The notes under the pieces: generated by a model
Told to the model about the DNA's origin: nothing
Databases searched by the model: none
What the model saw: only the letters and a program-made list of their open reading frames with translations
Made by a program: the position numbers and the translations under genes
Assembly: GCA_944391445.1 (NCBI GenBank)
Contig: CALXTL010000012.1
Location: 1-55,686, forward strand
Direction: 5' to 3'
From: an uncultured Alphaproteobacteria bacterium
Lineage (GTDB): Bacteria > Pseudomonadota > Alphaproteobacteria > RF32 > CAG-239
Length of the DNA stretch: 55,686 nucleotides
Shown: positions 17,045 through 24,600 of the stretch, piece by piece
Layout of the letters: each line of letters opens with the position of its first letter
How positions within the stretch are numbered: the stretch's first letter is position 1

Positions 17045-17087
17045 GTCCGGGACAGCGAGCTTAACTTAAATTTAAGCTGCCCCGGAC
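17045..17087 (-). promoter_or_regulatory. Strong intergenic hairpin between lipoprotein and barrel genes
   Basis: Arms gtccgggacagc (17045-17056) and gctgccccggac (17076-17087) pair at 11 of 12 positions. An inner palindromic agcttaa … ttaagct lies in the loop. The stem is only 15 nt from the barrel start codon and lacks a T-run, so mRNA processing, differential stability or translation control is more likely than termination. Confidence 0.6.
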
Positions 17088-17142
17088 GGGTTTAACTTTT
17101 TTATTCTTGGTCTTTCCCTGAGGAATTAGGAAAAGATTTTTT

Positions 17143-19203
17143 TTATTTTAAAGTAACGCCGTTGATGACTATGACTTCCTCGCCATCAACAGTCGTCTTG
17201 ACGCCTTCCGCCTTGTACGGGTTCTCCAAGCTGTGCTTGGTTACGCTCATTGGAGAAACGTAACTTTGCACGCTGGAATTGTTGTATGCGGTGTAGAGCC
17301 ACTCGTTCGGATCTTCCGAAGTCGTGTTTACACCTGTCAACTTACCTGGAACAAAGCTTGCACCATTCCACACCATGCTCATGATACCGTCGTTGGTGAC
17401 GTTAACATTTGCATGACGACTGATCTCTTCTCCCTTGGAGTTGAACTCAACATACAGCGTGTTGCTGCCGTTGATCTCCTGGAAGAAAGCGCAAATTACG
17501 GTACGAGCCGGAGCTGTACGACTTGCGTTGTAGATATCAGTCATCGCGGCTGCCTTAACGTAGTAGCCGGGGATGGTGCTGGGTGTTCTTTCCTTCCAGA
17601 GCGTGATCAGTTGCTCAGCAGTCTTGCTCACGTTGCCGCGAGAGATGCTGTGATCCACTCTGAAGGTTTTTGAAATACTGCTGTTATCGGAATTGTCGGA
17701 GATCTCCGCAGGAGTTCCGGCAGTGATGACAGCAGAGCCCAGACCAGAGGCCTTGTACTCCTTACCTTCCCAAACAACGATGTAATTATCGTTCTTGGTG
17801 TAGGTCACGGAAGTGGACACCTTACCGTCGTTGTAAACATAAGAGTCTACACGGCTGTATGTGGTATACTTCACGTTGTCGGAGGTTGCCTTGGTTGCAC
17901 CCTTGATCCAGTTGCCGGCATTGTGTCCGCTCTGGCTCAGGGTTATAGGGCTGGTCTTAATCCTCTTCTCAGCTTCAGCCTTTACGCTGAGGCCTGAAGG
18001 GGCAAAGAAGAATTTCTCGACATCCTGCTCCTTGGAGTTGTCGATGAAGAGACGGATTTTGACACCGTTCTCATCTTCGCCAACTATCGTTGCAGTAATC
18101 TTCTGAGTGTTCTTAGCATCCTTCTGCTCAATTTCTTGAGTCGCAGATGCCATGATTATCCTACTATCCGCAACCAAGTTGAACTTGGCGGTGGTGTTGT
18201 AGATATAATCAGTCTCAGAAGATTTGTCGATGGTCTCCTTTGAGTCGAACTTAACGCTCCATACCGCCTTGAGGGCGACAGTGTGCTCCTCGTTGTTGTC
18301 AACGAAAGTCACTGTTGCGGGGTATGTCGCGTAAAGCTCATGGCTGACCACGTTCCAACTAGCGCGGTAAACGCCGGTTGTTGCCGTTTCCCTGACAGTA
18401 TTGAACTTAATCTCTGTCAGATCGGCTGTGGTCTTTTTCGCTTCTGCTCTGAGGGCGGTCTCAATCGGGACAATGATGTCCGTCGTGCCCTTCTCCACGC
18501 CGTCAACAAAGTCGTGGCGAACCACCTTTGCCTCTGTTGCGGAGATGACAACTGCGTCGTCATAAGTATAGGTCAAGACCTCCTTATGAGACACTGTTGT
18601 CAGCAGAGTCACCGGATATTCAACTGTCTCGTCGCAGCTCATTGTGAAAACGAGCGTTGCTTGAACAGAGAATTTTTCCGCCTCAGTTTGGTTGACCATG
18701 TCGCTCACCAAGAGTTTGGTGCTCTTGACGGTGCAATAACCTAAACCATTGTTTTTGGTATAGGTCTTGCCACCAAGAGTGACATTGCTGGTTCTGGTCT
18801 GACCGAAAGTCAGCGCCAGAACAGATTTGCCAACCTGGATCCGGCCGTTGGTCCAGTCAAAAGACTTGCCGATGATATCAGCAAGGTCATTGACATAGAC
18901 TTCTGTCGAAGAAAGATGTGCCGGGTTGATCACCTGGTAATCTTTCTCGATTGTCTCGTCCTCGGACGAGACAAAAACGGCCCTATGCTTGCCGGTGATC
19001 TCGATCGAATCCTCGACGAGACTGCACCCCTGCATTTCAACATGGTAAGTGTCTTTTACCATGTAGGTAACAGCAGAGGTGTTACCGTTGTTGTCTAAAT
19101 CCAGCCCGAGAACGGAGTTGTCCTCTGAGCAAGAGTTAAAAACGCATGCGAAGAACGCAGCGACCACCAATGCTACGGTGGATTTTAAATTTTTTTGTGC
19201 CAT
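17143..19203 (-). CDS. Large surface-type lipoprotein, Bacteroidota-like, function unknown
   Basis: The 686-residue product has a lipoprotein signal with the modified Cys at residue 25, followed by Ser-Glu-Asp. Acidic residues directly after the Cys mark surface export of lipoproteins in Bacteroidota. The remainder is β-rich, Thr/Val/Lys-heavy, and looks like several immunoglobulin-like sandwich domains (for example YPATVTFVDNNEEHTVALKAVW). No catalytic motif was recognised. The start is preceded by AATC, twelve A residues and TAATT, with no Shine-Dalgarno, again a Bacteroidota trait. Codon use (GAG, ATC, AAC, AAG) is foreign to the window. It may work with the downstream barrel at the cell surface. 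Confidence 0.7.
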   Translation of the reverse strand: MAQKNLKSTVALVVAAFFACVFNSCSEDNSVLGLDLDNNGNTSAVTYMVKDTYHVEMQGCSLVEDSIEITGKHRAVFVSSEDETIEKDYQVINPAHLSSTEVYVNDLADIIGKSFDWTNGRIQVGKSVLALTFGQTRTSNVTLGGKTYTKNNGLGYCTVKSTKLLVSDMVNQTEAEKFSVQATLVFTMSCDETVEYPVTLLTTVSHKEVLTYTYDDAVVISATEAKVVRHDFVDGVEKGTTDIIVPIETALRAEAKKTTADLTEIKFNTVRETATTGVYRASWNVVSHELYATYPATVTFVDNNEEHTVALKAVWSVKFDSKETIDKSSETDYIYNTTAKFNLVADSRIIMASATQEIEQKDAKNTQKITATIVGEDENGVKIRLFIDNSKEQDVEKFFFAPSGLSVKAEAEKRIKTSPITLSQSGHNAGNWIKGATKATSDNVKYTTYSRVDSYVYNDGKVSTSVTYTKNDNYIVVWEGKEYKASGLGSAVITAGTPAEISDNSDNSSISKTFRVDHSISRGNVSKTAEQLITLWKERTPSTIPGYYVKAAAMTDIYNASRTAPARTVICAFFQEINGSNTLYVEFNSKGEEISRHANVNVTNDGIMSMVWNGASFVPGKLTGVNTTSEDPNEWLYTAYNNSSVQSYVSPMSVTKHSLENPYKAEGVKTTVDGEEVIVINGVTLK

Positions 19204-19784
19204 AATTATTTTTTTTTTTTGATTATTCTACTTAAGACCCATTTCTCGCTATATAAAAAACCAAGAATCTTAAAATAGTTGTCACCCGTAAAGAAACGCT
19301 ATTCTTTCCCCGATATGAAAACTTTCATTAAGATAATTTCATAATTTTCTACATAGTAAGATGTGTCCATCTTCAATATAGCACAAACGGCAGGGCTTGA
19401 CAATAAAAATTTGTCCAGAATCAAAAAAAATTACGATATTTATCTTTTGTTAATATTTGAATCTCCGCCGTTTTTGATTTTTTTAGACAAAAAGGCGAAT
19501 CTTTCCTGCGAGTCGCGGCGGGTATTGCTCCGGCTAGGCCAAAAGTCTTGGTTTAAGAATCGGCGGCAGAGATTATCTCAGAGTCGGAAGCCGTGTTTCC
19601 GGCCGGAAAACCGTTGGCAGACACTTTGGATTTTGGCAAATTTGCCGCCGGTTTTGATAATTATTTTGCATTTTTTTATCAGCAGGTGTTTTTTGTTATT
19701 GAAAAATATCTTTTTATTGCTTAAGTTAGTCCTGTATTAGTTAATTAATAACTACGAATTTAAACCCATATGGAGTGTATAAAG
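19204..19784. other. Non-coding region upstream of pal, with two perfect palindromes
   Basis: About 580 nt with no convincing gene. The left 150 nt are AT-rich and probably form the leader and promoter region of the lipoprotein gene. At 19397-19417, ttgaca and atttgtcca recall the promoter/palindrome at 15163. A GC-richer block at 19495-19650 holds the palindromes TTTCCGGCCGGAAA (19596-19609) and GGCAAATTTGCC (19635-19646), and could encode a small RNA. A pal promoter should lie in the last 80 nt; TTGCTT at 19718-19723 is a weak candidate -35. Confidence 0.4.
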
Positions 19785-20240
19785 ATGAAAAAACTTTTAA
19801 GTTTGTTCTGCGTTATCGTCGCTTTGTCCGGCTGTTCCAGCATGGGCACGCTGTTTGGCGGCGCCGAGTGCGAATCCAAAATGGCCAAAGATTTTATGGC
19901 CAACGCCGAAGACAGAGTCTTCTTTGCTTTTGACAGCTCTGCCATTTCCGCAGATTCTGCCGAAATCCTGAACACTCAGGTTAAATGGCTGAAGAAACAT
20001 CAGAATGTCAATGTTGTTGTCCAAGGTTATTGCGATGAACGCGGTACCCGCGAATACAACCTCGCTTTGGGTGAGCGTCGTGCCAATGCCGTGAAACAGT
20101 ACCTCGTTTCCAAAGGTATTGCCGCTGAGAGAATCTCCACGATTTCTTACGGCAAAGAAAGACCGGCCGTGCTCGGCAGCAATGAAGCCGCCTGGGCTCA
20201 GAACCGCCGCGCTGTTACCGTTATCAAAGCCGGTAACTAA
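19785..20240 (+). CDS. pal: Peptidoglycan-associated lipoprotein Pal
   Basis: Pal anchors the outer membrane to peptidoglycan as part of the Tol-Pal system used in division and envelope integrity. The 151-residue product has a lipobox LSGC (Cys17) and a C-terminal OmpA domain with FFAFDSSAIS, VQGYCDERGTREYNLALGERRA and ISYGKERP. ATG 19785 is chosen over in-frame ATG 19770 because GGAG at 19772-19775 gives 9-nt spacing. It is followed by a strong terminator and then cpoB. tolB is not beside it. Confidence 0.96.
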   Translation: MKKLLSLFCVIVALSGCSSMGTLFGGAECESKMAKDFMANAEDRVFFAFDSSAISADSAEILNTQVKWLKKHQNVNVVVQGYCDERGTREYNLALGERRANAVKQYLVSKGIAAERISTISYGKERPAVLGSNEAAWAQNRRAVTVIKAGN

Positions 20241-20264
20241 CCGCAGGTCTTCAGATATCTGATG

Positions 20265-20301
20265 CGTGTCCCCGCCAATTGTGCGGGGATACGTTTTTTT
20301 T
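20265..20301 (+). terminator. Rho-independent terminator after pal
   Basis: Eleven-base-pair stem cgtgtccccgc / gcggggatacg with one G·T pair and a 7-nt loop, followed by eight T residues. It should reduce read-through from pal into cpoB. Confidence 0.92.
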
Positions 20302-20373
20302 GGGCTTGTTATTGCCGCAAAAGTACAATATGTTAGTGGGTAGTTGTGTTTTAATCCGTCAGTTGAGGTGAAA

Positions 20374-21219
20374 ATGAAAAACGCCAAAATGTTTTTGATG
20401 CCGTCGGTGATGTTGTTTGCTGCCGCGCCGGCCGGAGCTCAGATGGCTCTGGAAGATCAGATTGAGGCTCTGCGCGAGGATGTTGTCGTTTTGCAACGCC
20501 AGGCCTATCGCGATAAAGATGCCGGAATCAGCGCCGGATCATCTCAGGAGGTGATTGTGCGTTTGGGCGAAATGGATGAGAATCTGCGTCAGGCTGTCGG
20601 CAAAATTGACGAACTGCAGTATAAAATCAAAACACTGGAAGACAAAATCAACCTCATCAATAAAGATGTGGATCTGCGCCTGAGCCAGATGGAAGGCAAA
20701 ACAGTCGGCGGCGGCAGTGGCGCCGCTGAGCAGCCCGCGCAGAAATTTGCCGCACCGGTGGCACAGAATGCGCCGGCAGCCATTGTCGGCGCCGGTATCA
20801 CCAAAGGCGATGATTTGGCCCCGGTCAAAACCAAATCTGCCGAAGAGATTTATCAGGAAGGGCAGGCCGCCCTGAAGGCCGGGCAAAATGACGAAGCCGC
20901 CGCGCTGTTTACCTCTTTGATGACCCGGTATCCGGAGCACAAACTGGCGGAAAATGCGCAGTATTGGCTCGGTGAGGCTTATTATGCCAAAAAAGACTAT
21001 GCCAAGTCGGCCGTGACTTTTGCCAAAGGCTATGAAAAATACAAAAACGGCAATAAAGGCGCCGATAATATTTTCAAACTCGGAATGTCTTTCAAAGAAC
21101 TCGGCAAAACCAAAGAAGCCTGCACCGCCTTTGTCAACCTGCCCAAAGAATTTCCCAAAGCGGAACAGGCCCTGAAAGACAAAGCCGCCAAACAGGCCGC
21201 GGCGCTGAAGTGTGAGTAA
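20374..21219 (+). CDS. cpoB: Cell division coordinator CpoB (YbgF), TPR protein
   Basis: CpoB is a periplasmic partner of TolA that coordinates peptidoglycan synthesis with outer-membrane constriction. The 281-residue product has a signal peptide (…APAGAQ), a coiled-coil trimerisation segment (about residues 25-110) and a low-complexity Ala/Pro linker. A C-terminal TPR block follows, with SAEEIYQEGQAALKAGQNDEA and YPEHKLAENAQYWLGEAYYAKKDY. ATG 20374 follows GAGGTGA; the in-frame TTG at 20344 has no ribosome site. It overlaps tilS by 8 nt. Confidence 0.92.
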   Translation: MKNAKMFLMPSVMLFAAAPAGAQMALEDQIEALREDVVVLQRQAYRDKDAGISAGSSQEVIVRLGEMDENLRQAVGKIDELQYKIKTLEDKINLINKDVDLRLSQMEGKTVGGGSGAAEQPAQKFAAPVAQNAPAAIVGAGITKGDDLAPVKTKSAEEIYQEGQAALKAGQNDEAAALFTSLMTRYPEHKLAENAQYWLGEAYYAKKDYAKSAVTFAKGYEKYKNGNKGADNIFKLGMSFKELGKTKEACTAFVNLPKEFPKAEQALKDKAAKQAAALKCE

Positions 21220-22336
21220 ACAGGCCGCTTTGCCGCGTCCGCAAAAAAATACGGCTATGCGAGAATTTTTTGCAACATATGGCATTGATGATGATGTGAT
21301 TGCGGCCGGTGTTTCCGGCGGGGCGGATTCACTGGCGCTGGCACTGCGTTTGCAGGCGGCCGGGAAAAAGGTTGTTGCGCTGACGGTGGATCACGGTTTG
21401 CGCCCGCAATCGCGGCAGGAAGCGGAATATGTCGGCCAGGTGATGCATCAGGCCGGGATTGAGCACCATATCCTGACCTGGGCGGGCGCCAAGCCAACCC
21501 GCGGTATTGAGGCCGCCGCCCGGCAAAAGCGCTATGAATTGCTGGAGCAGTGGTGTTTGAGCCATGGTGTGAAGACTTTGGCCGTGGGGCACCATCGACG
21601 CGACCAGGCCGAGACTTTTTTGCTGCGTTTGCTGCGCGGCAGCGGCGTGGACGGGCTGAGCTGTATGCTGCCGGTGTCTGCACGCGGCGGGGTGCGGCTT
21701 ATCCGCCCGCAGCTTGGCGATGATCCGGACCGGCTCAGAGCTTATCTGCAAGAGAGAAATATCCGCTGGGTTGAAGATGAAAGCAACGGCTGTGAAGATT
21801 TTTGGCGTGTGAAAATCCGCCATTTTTTGCCGGATCTGGAACAAAAGATCGGCCTTAGCGAACAGCGTCTGGCCGAAACAGCTGCCGTCTTGGCACGAAC
21901 CAGAGCTTATCTGGAAGAACAAACCGAGCGCGAAATACAGAATAATGTCAGCTTTTTTGAAAGCTGTGTCGCGGCAGTTTCTTTGCAGGCGGTGCAAAAA
22001 TTGCATGCAGAAATGGCTTATCGGCTGTTTGGACGGCTTATCCGCAATGTCGGCAAGCAGGCTTATGCGCCGGAAGCCGCCGAGATTTTGCGCCTGCTCG
22101 GACGTTTGCAGGCTGATGATTTTAAGGGATGCACGCTCGGCGGCTGCGAAATCTTTGTCGCGCAGAAAAAACTGTGGCTGGTGCCCGAAGCGACTGACGG
22201 CGCCGTGTTGTCTAAGCAAGAATGGCAAAAATGCTTGCGGAATTTGCCGCAATATGCTAAAGCAAAACTCCCCTATAAGGTTAGACGGGCAATTTTCAGA
22301 CATTTGGCAAAAGACGACAATGGCAACAAAAAATAA
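21212..22336 (+). CDS. tilS: tRNA(Ile)-lysidine synthetase
   Basis: TilS converts C34 of the CAU-anticodon tRNA(Ile) to lysidine, allowing AUA decoding. The 374-residue product has the N-terminal PP-loop SGGADS in AAGVSGGADSLALALRL, then TVDHGLRPQSRQEAEYV, VGHHRRDQAETFLLRLLRGSG and LIRPQL. The C-terminal part is divergent and short relative to the E. coli protein. The start is GTG 21212, inside the end of cpoB, so translation is coupled. It runs into smpB with a 17-nt overlap. Confidence 0.95.
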   Translation: MSKQAALPRPQKNTAMREFFATYGIDDDVIAAGVSGGADSLALALRLQAAGKKVVALTVDHGLRPQSRQEAEYVGQVMHQAGIEHHILTWAGAKPTRGIEAAARQKRYELLEQWCLSHGVKTLAVGHHRRDQAETFLLRLLRGSGVDGLSCMLPVSARGGVRLIRPQLGDDPDRLRAYLQERNIRWVEDESNGCEDFWRVKIRHFLPDLEQKIGLSEQRLAETAAVLARTRAYLEEQTEREIQNNVSFFESCVAAVSLQAVQKLHAEMAYRLFGRLIRNVGKQAYAPEAAEILRLLGRLQADDFKGCTLGGCEIFVAQKKLWLVPEATDGAVLSKQEWQKCLRNLPQYAKAKLPYKVRRAIFRHLAKDDNGNKK

Positions 22337-22796
22337 AAAAAGCGAGTTCATTTCAACCGGGCTGGTGGCGCAAAACCGCCGGGCGCATTTTGACTATTTG
22401 ATCAGCGAAAAATTTGTGGCCGGTCTGGAACTGACCGGGACAGAAGTTAAGTCGCTGCGGCTCGGACATGCCCATATTACCGATGCTTATGGAATCGTGA
22501 AAGGCGAAGAGCTGTATATGGCGAATATGTTTATTGCCGAATATGCCAACAAAGGTTATGCCTCGCACCCGGAAAAACGCGACCGCAAGCTGCTGCTTAA
22601 GAAAAAAGAAATTATCGATATCATCAATTCATTATCGCGCAAGGGGACAACATTGGTGGCAATCCGCCTGTTTTTTGATGCGCACGGGCGCGCCAAGCTG
22701 GAAATCGGCCTTGGTACCGGTAAGAAAAACTATGACAAACGCGAGGCTATCAAAGAACGCGAAGTCAGCCGCAAAATCCGCCTGGCCGATTATTAA
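22320..22796 (+). CDS. smpB: SsrA-binding protein SmpB
   Basis: SmpB carries tmRNA to stalled ribosomes for trans-translation. The 158-residue product has the OB-fold core, with YLISEKFVAGLELTGTEVKSLR, ITDAYGIVKGEELYM, RKLLLKKKEI and GLGTGKKNYDKREAIKER, then a basic tail. ATG 22320 lies inside tilS; a longer in-frame reading (from 21945) is not plausible as SmpB begins here. The tmRNA gene is not in the window. It converges with tadA, overlapping by 4 nt. Confidence 0.97.
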   Translation: MATKNKKSEFISTGLVAQNRRAHFDYLISEKFVAGLELTGTEVKSLRLGHAHITDAYGIVKGEELYMANMFIAEYANKGYASHPEKRDRKLLLKKKEIIDIINSLSRKGTTLVAIRLFFDAHGRAKLEIGLGTGKKNYDKREAIKEREVSRKIRLADY

Positions 22797-23278
22797 GCCG
22801 GGTTCGGTGCCGTTTGGCTTTGGGCGGCGCGTTTGCTTTTGAAAAAATCTTTGAGAATTTTTGAGCATTCGGCTTCAAGCAGGCCCTGATGCACCTGCGG
22901 CCGATGATGGCAGGTCGGCTGCTCAAAGAACCTGACGCCGCTGATCACCGCGCCGCCTTTGGCATCGGTTGCGCCAAAATACAAATTTTCTATTCGCGCA
23001 AAGGAAATGGCCGCTGCGCACATGGTGCAGGGTTCCAGCGTGACATATATGTCCAGGCCGCGCAGCCGGTTGCTGCCCAGCTTGCGGCAAGCTTCGCGAA
23101 TGGCAATGATTTCGGCATGCGCGGTGGCGTCTTCAACATGCTGGCTGAGATTATGACTTTCTGCAATGATTTTATTATTGCCGGGATCAACAATTACGCA
23201 GCCGATCGGCACTTCATCTTGCAGGACAGCCTGCGCGGCCAGCTCCAGCGCCCGGCGCATATAGAGGATATTTTCCAT
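22793..23278 (-). CDS. tadA: tRNA-specific adenosine deaminase TadA
   Basis: TadA deaminates A34 to inosine in the ACG-anticodon tRNA(Arg). The 161-residue product has the cytidine/adenosine deaminase zinc site: HAEIIAIREA (His and catalytic Glu) and PCTMCAAAISFARI (two Cys ligands). PIGCVIVD is at the N-terminus and GGAVISGVRFFEQPTCHHRP near the C-terminus. Length is typical. Divergent from the pseudouridine synthase gene. Confidence 0.93.
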   Translation of the reverse strand: MENILYMRRALELAAQAVLQDEVPIGCVIVDPGNNKIIAESHNLSQHVEDATAHAEIIAIREACRKLGSNRLRGLDIYVTLEPCTMCAAAISFARIENLYFGATDAKGGAVISGVRFFEQPTCHHRPQVHQGLLEAECSKILKDFFKSKRAAQSQTAPNPA

Positions 23279-23344
23279 GACATACCTTTTTTGTTGTATT
23301 TTAATCCGATTATGCTAGAACTCAGGGAAAAAGGAAAGTAAAAA

Positions 23345-24067
23345 ATGAGTGAAAGAATTGCAAAATTTATGGCTCGTTCGGGCGTTTGTTCGCGGCGGCA
23401 GGCCGAAGAATATATCCGGCAAAAGCGAGTGAGCATCAACGGCGAGATTATTGTTTCGCCGGCGGTTAATGTTGAAGGCAGCGAAAAAATTTTGCTGGAT
23501 GGTGAAAAACTGCCGCAGCCGATGCAGACACGCCTGTGGCTTTATCATAAACCGGCCGGCTTGGTAACTTCACACCGCGATGAAAAAGGCCGGCCGACAG
23601 TCTTTGAACATCTGCCGGCAGGAATGCCGCGGGTGATTTCAGTCGGGCGGCTGGATCTGAATTCGGAAGGTTTGCTGCTGCTGACCAACGACGGCGAACT
23701 TTCCCGCCGGTTGGAACTGCCAAGCAACGGTTGGAGCCGCCGCTATAAAGTTCGTGTGCACGGACAAACCACGCCCGAAAAACTGGCCGAGCTGCAAAAA
23801 GGCATAACGGTTGAGGGAATCGCTTATGGTCCGATTAGTGCCAAAATTGAAAGTACGCAGGGTACCAATAGCTGGCTGAGCGTTACCCTGAAAGAGGGCA
23901 AAAACAGAGAAATTCGCAAAGTTATGAAAGCGCTCGGGTTGGAAGTTTCACGATTGATCCGGCTTTCTTACGGGCCTTTTCAACTTGGTTCGCTCCCCCG
24001 GGGAGAGGTGCGCGAAGTGCCGGCAAAGGTTTTGCGCGAACAATTGGGCAACGGGGCAGACAGATGA
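23345..24067 (+). CDS. rluB: RluB-type 23S rRNA pseudouridine synthase
   Basis: The 240-residue product has an N-terminal S4 RNA-binding domain (RIAKFMARSGVCSRRQAEEYI). The RsuA/RluB/E/F-type catalytic domain has LYHKPAGLVTSHRDEKGRPTVFEHLP and the catalytic block VGRLDLNSEGLLLLTNDGEL, with the Asp in GRLD, then EGKNREIRKVM. It most probably makes Ψ2605 of 23S rRNA, but RluB, RluE, RluF and RsuA are hard to separate by eye. It overlaps rsmD by 4 nt. Confidence 0.85.
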   Translation: MSERIAKFMARSGVCSRRQAEEYIRQKRVSINGEIIVSPAVNVEGSEKILLDGEKLPQPMQTRLWLYHKPAGLVTSHRDEKGRPTVFEHLPAGMPRVISVGRLDLNSEGLLLLTNDGELSRRLELPSNGWSRRYKVRVHGQTTPEKLAELQKGITVEGIAYGPISAKIESTQGTNSWLSVTLKEGKNREIRKVMKALGLEVSRLIRLSYGPFQLGSLPRGEVREVPAKVLREQLGNGADR

Positions 24068-24600
24068 GAATCAACGGCGGCAAATATCGCGGCAAGACTT
24101 TGTTCTCCCCACGTTTTGAAGGTGTGCGGCCAACATCTGACCGGCTGCGTGAAGCGGTTTTTAATATTTTGCGTGCCAGGCTGGGGTGTTTTTCCGGGAA
24201 AGTTTTTTTTGATGTGTTTGCCGGATCCGGCGCGGTGGGGCTGGAGGCTGTTTCGCAGGGGTTTGAGCATATTTTTTTCTTTGACAAGAATCCTGATGAT
24301 GCCGCTAAAAATATTGCTTTATTTCCAAATGAAGCCGCCAGGCTTCGGGTTGTGCGCGGCGATGTGTGCGAGATTGTGCCGCCGGCCGAGAAGGCTGATG
24401 TGTTGTTTATGGATGCTCCGTATGGCGCCGGTCTGACGGAGAAGGCTCTGGCTCATTTGTCCGGCTGTCTGAGGAATGACGCCGTTTGTCTGATCGAAGT
24501 GGAGAAAAATGAACTTTGCCGCCTTCCGGACGCGTTTGTTCTTGAAGATGAGCGGCGCTATGGTGCGGCACGTTTGCTGATTGCGCATTTTAAGGCTTAG
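24064..24600 (+). CDS. rsmD: 16S rRNA (guanine-N2)-methyltransferase RsmD
   Basis: RsmD methylates G966 of 16S rRNA on the assembled 30S. The 178-residue product has MRINGGKYRGKTL and GVRPTSDRLREAVFNIL at the N-terminus. The SAM-binding loop is FFDVFAGSGAVGLEAVSQG, with FFFDKNP as the acidic strand-β2 end. The motif IV tetrapeptide, normally D/N-P-P-Y/F, reads DAPY here. Start codon overlaps rluB. Convergent 4-nt overlap with the DUF2125 gene. Confidence 0.92.
   Translation: MRINGGKYRGKTLFSPRFEGVRPTSDRLREAVFNILRARLGCFSGKVFFDVFAGSGAVGLEAVSQGFEHIFFFDKNPDDAAKNIALFPNEAARLRVVRGDVCEIVPPAEKADVLFMDAPYGAGLTEKALAHLSGCLRNDAVCLIEVEKNELCRLPDAFVLEDERRYGAARLLIAHFKA

Larger units (their letters stand above)
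16205..19350. other. Candidate acquired segment of Bacteroidota origin (edges approximate)
   Basis: The two genes at 16310-17029 and 17143-19203 differ from all others here. They favour ATC, AAC, TAC, GAG and AAG codons where host genes mostly use ATT, AAT, TAT, GAA and AAA. The lipoprotein has a Bacteroidota-type Cys-Ser-Glu-Asp export signal, and its start is preceded by an A-run rather than a Shine-Dalgarno. No transposase, integrase or clear target duplication was found at the edges. A chimeric assembly join is a real alternative. Confidence 0.6.

Noticed and set aside
16205..19400. Transposon or integron carrying the foreign pair
   Set aside because: No transposase, integrase, terminal inverted repeats or clear target duplication could be seen at either edge.
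19363..19740. 125-codon plus-strand frame upstream of pal
   Set aside because: The product is a mix of basic and Leu/Ile-only stretches with no ribosome site, and it spans the palindromes. Typical of translated non-coding DNA.
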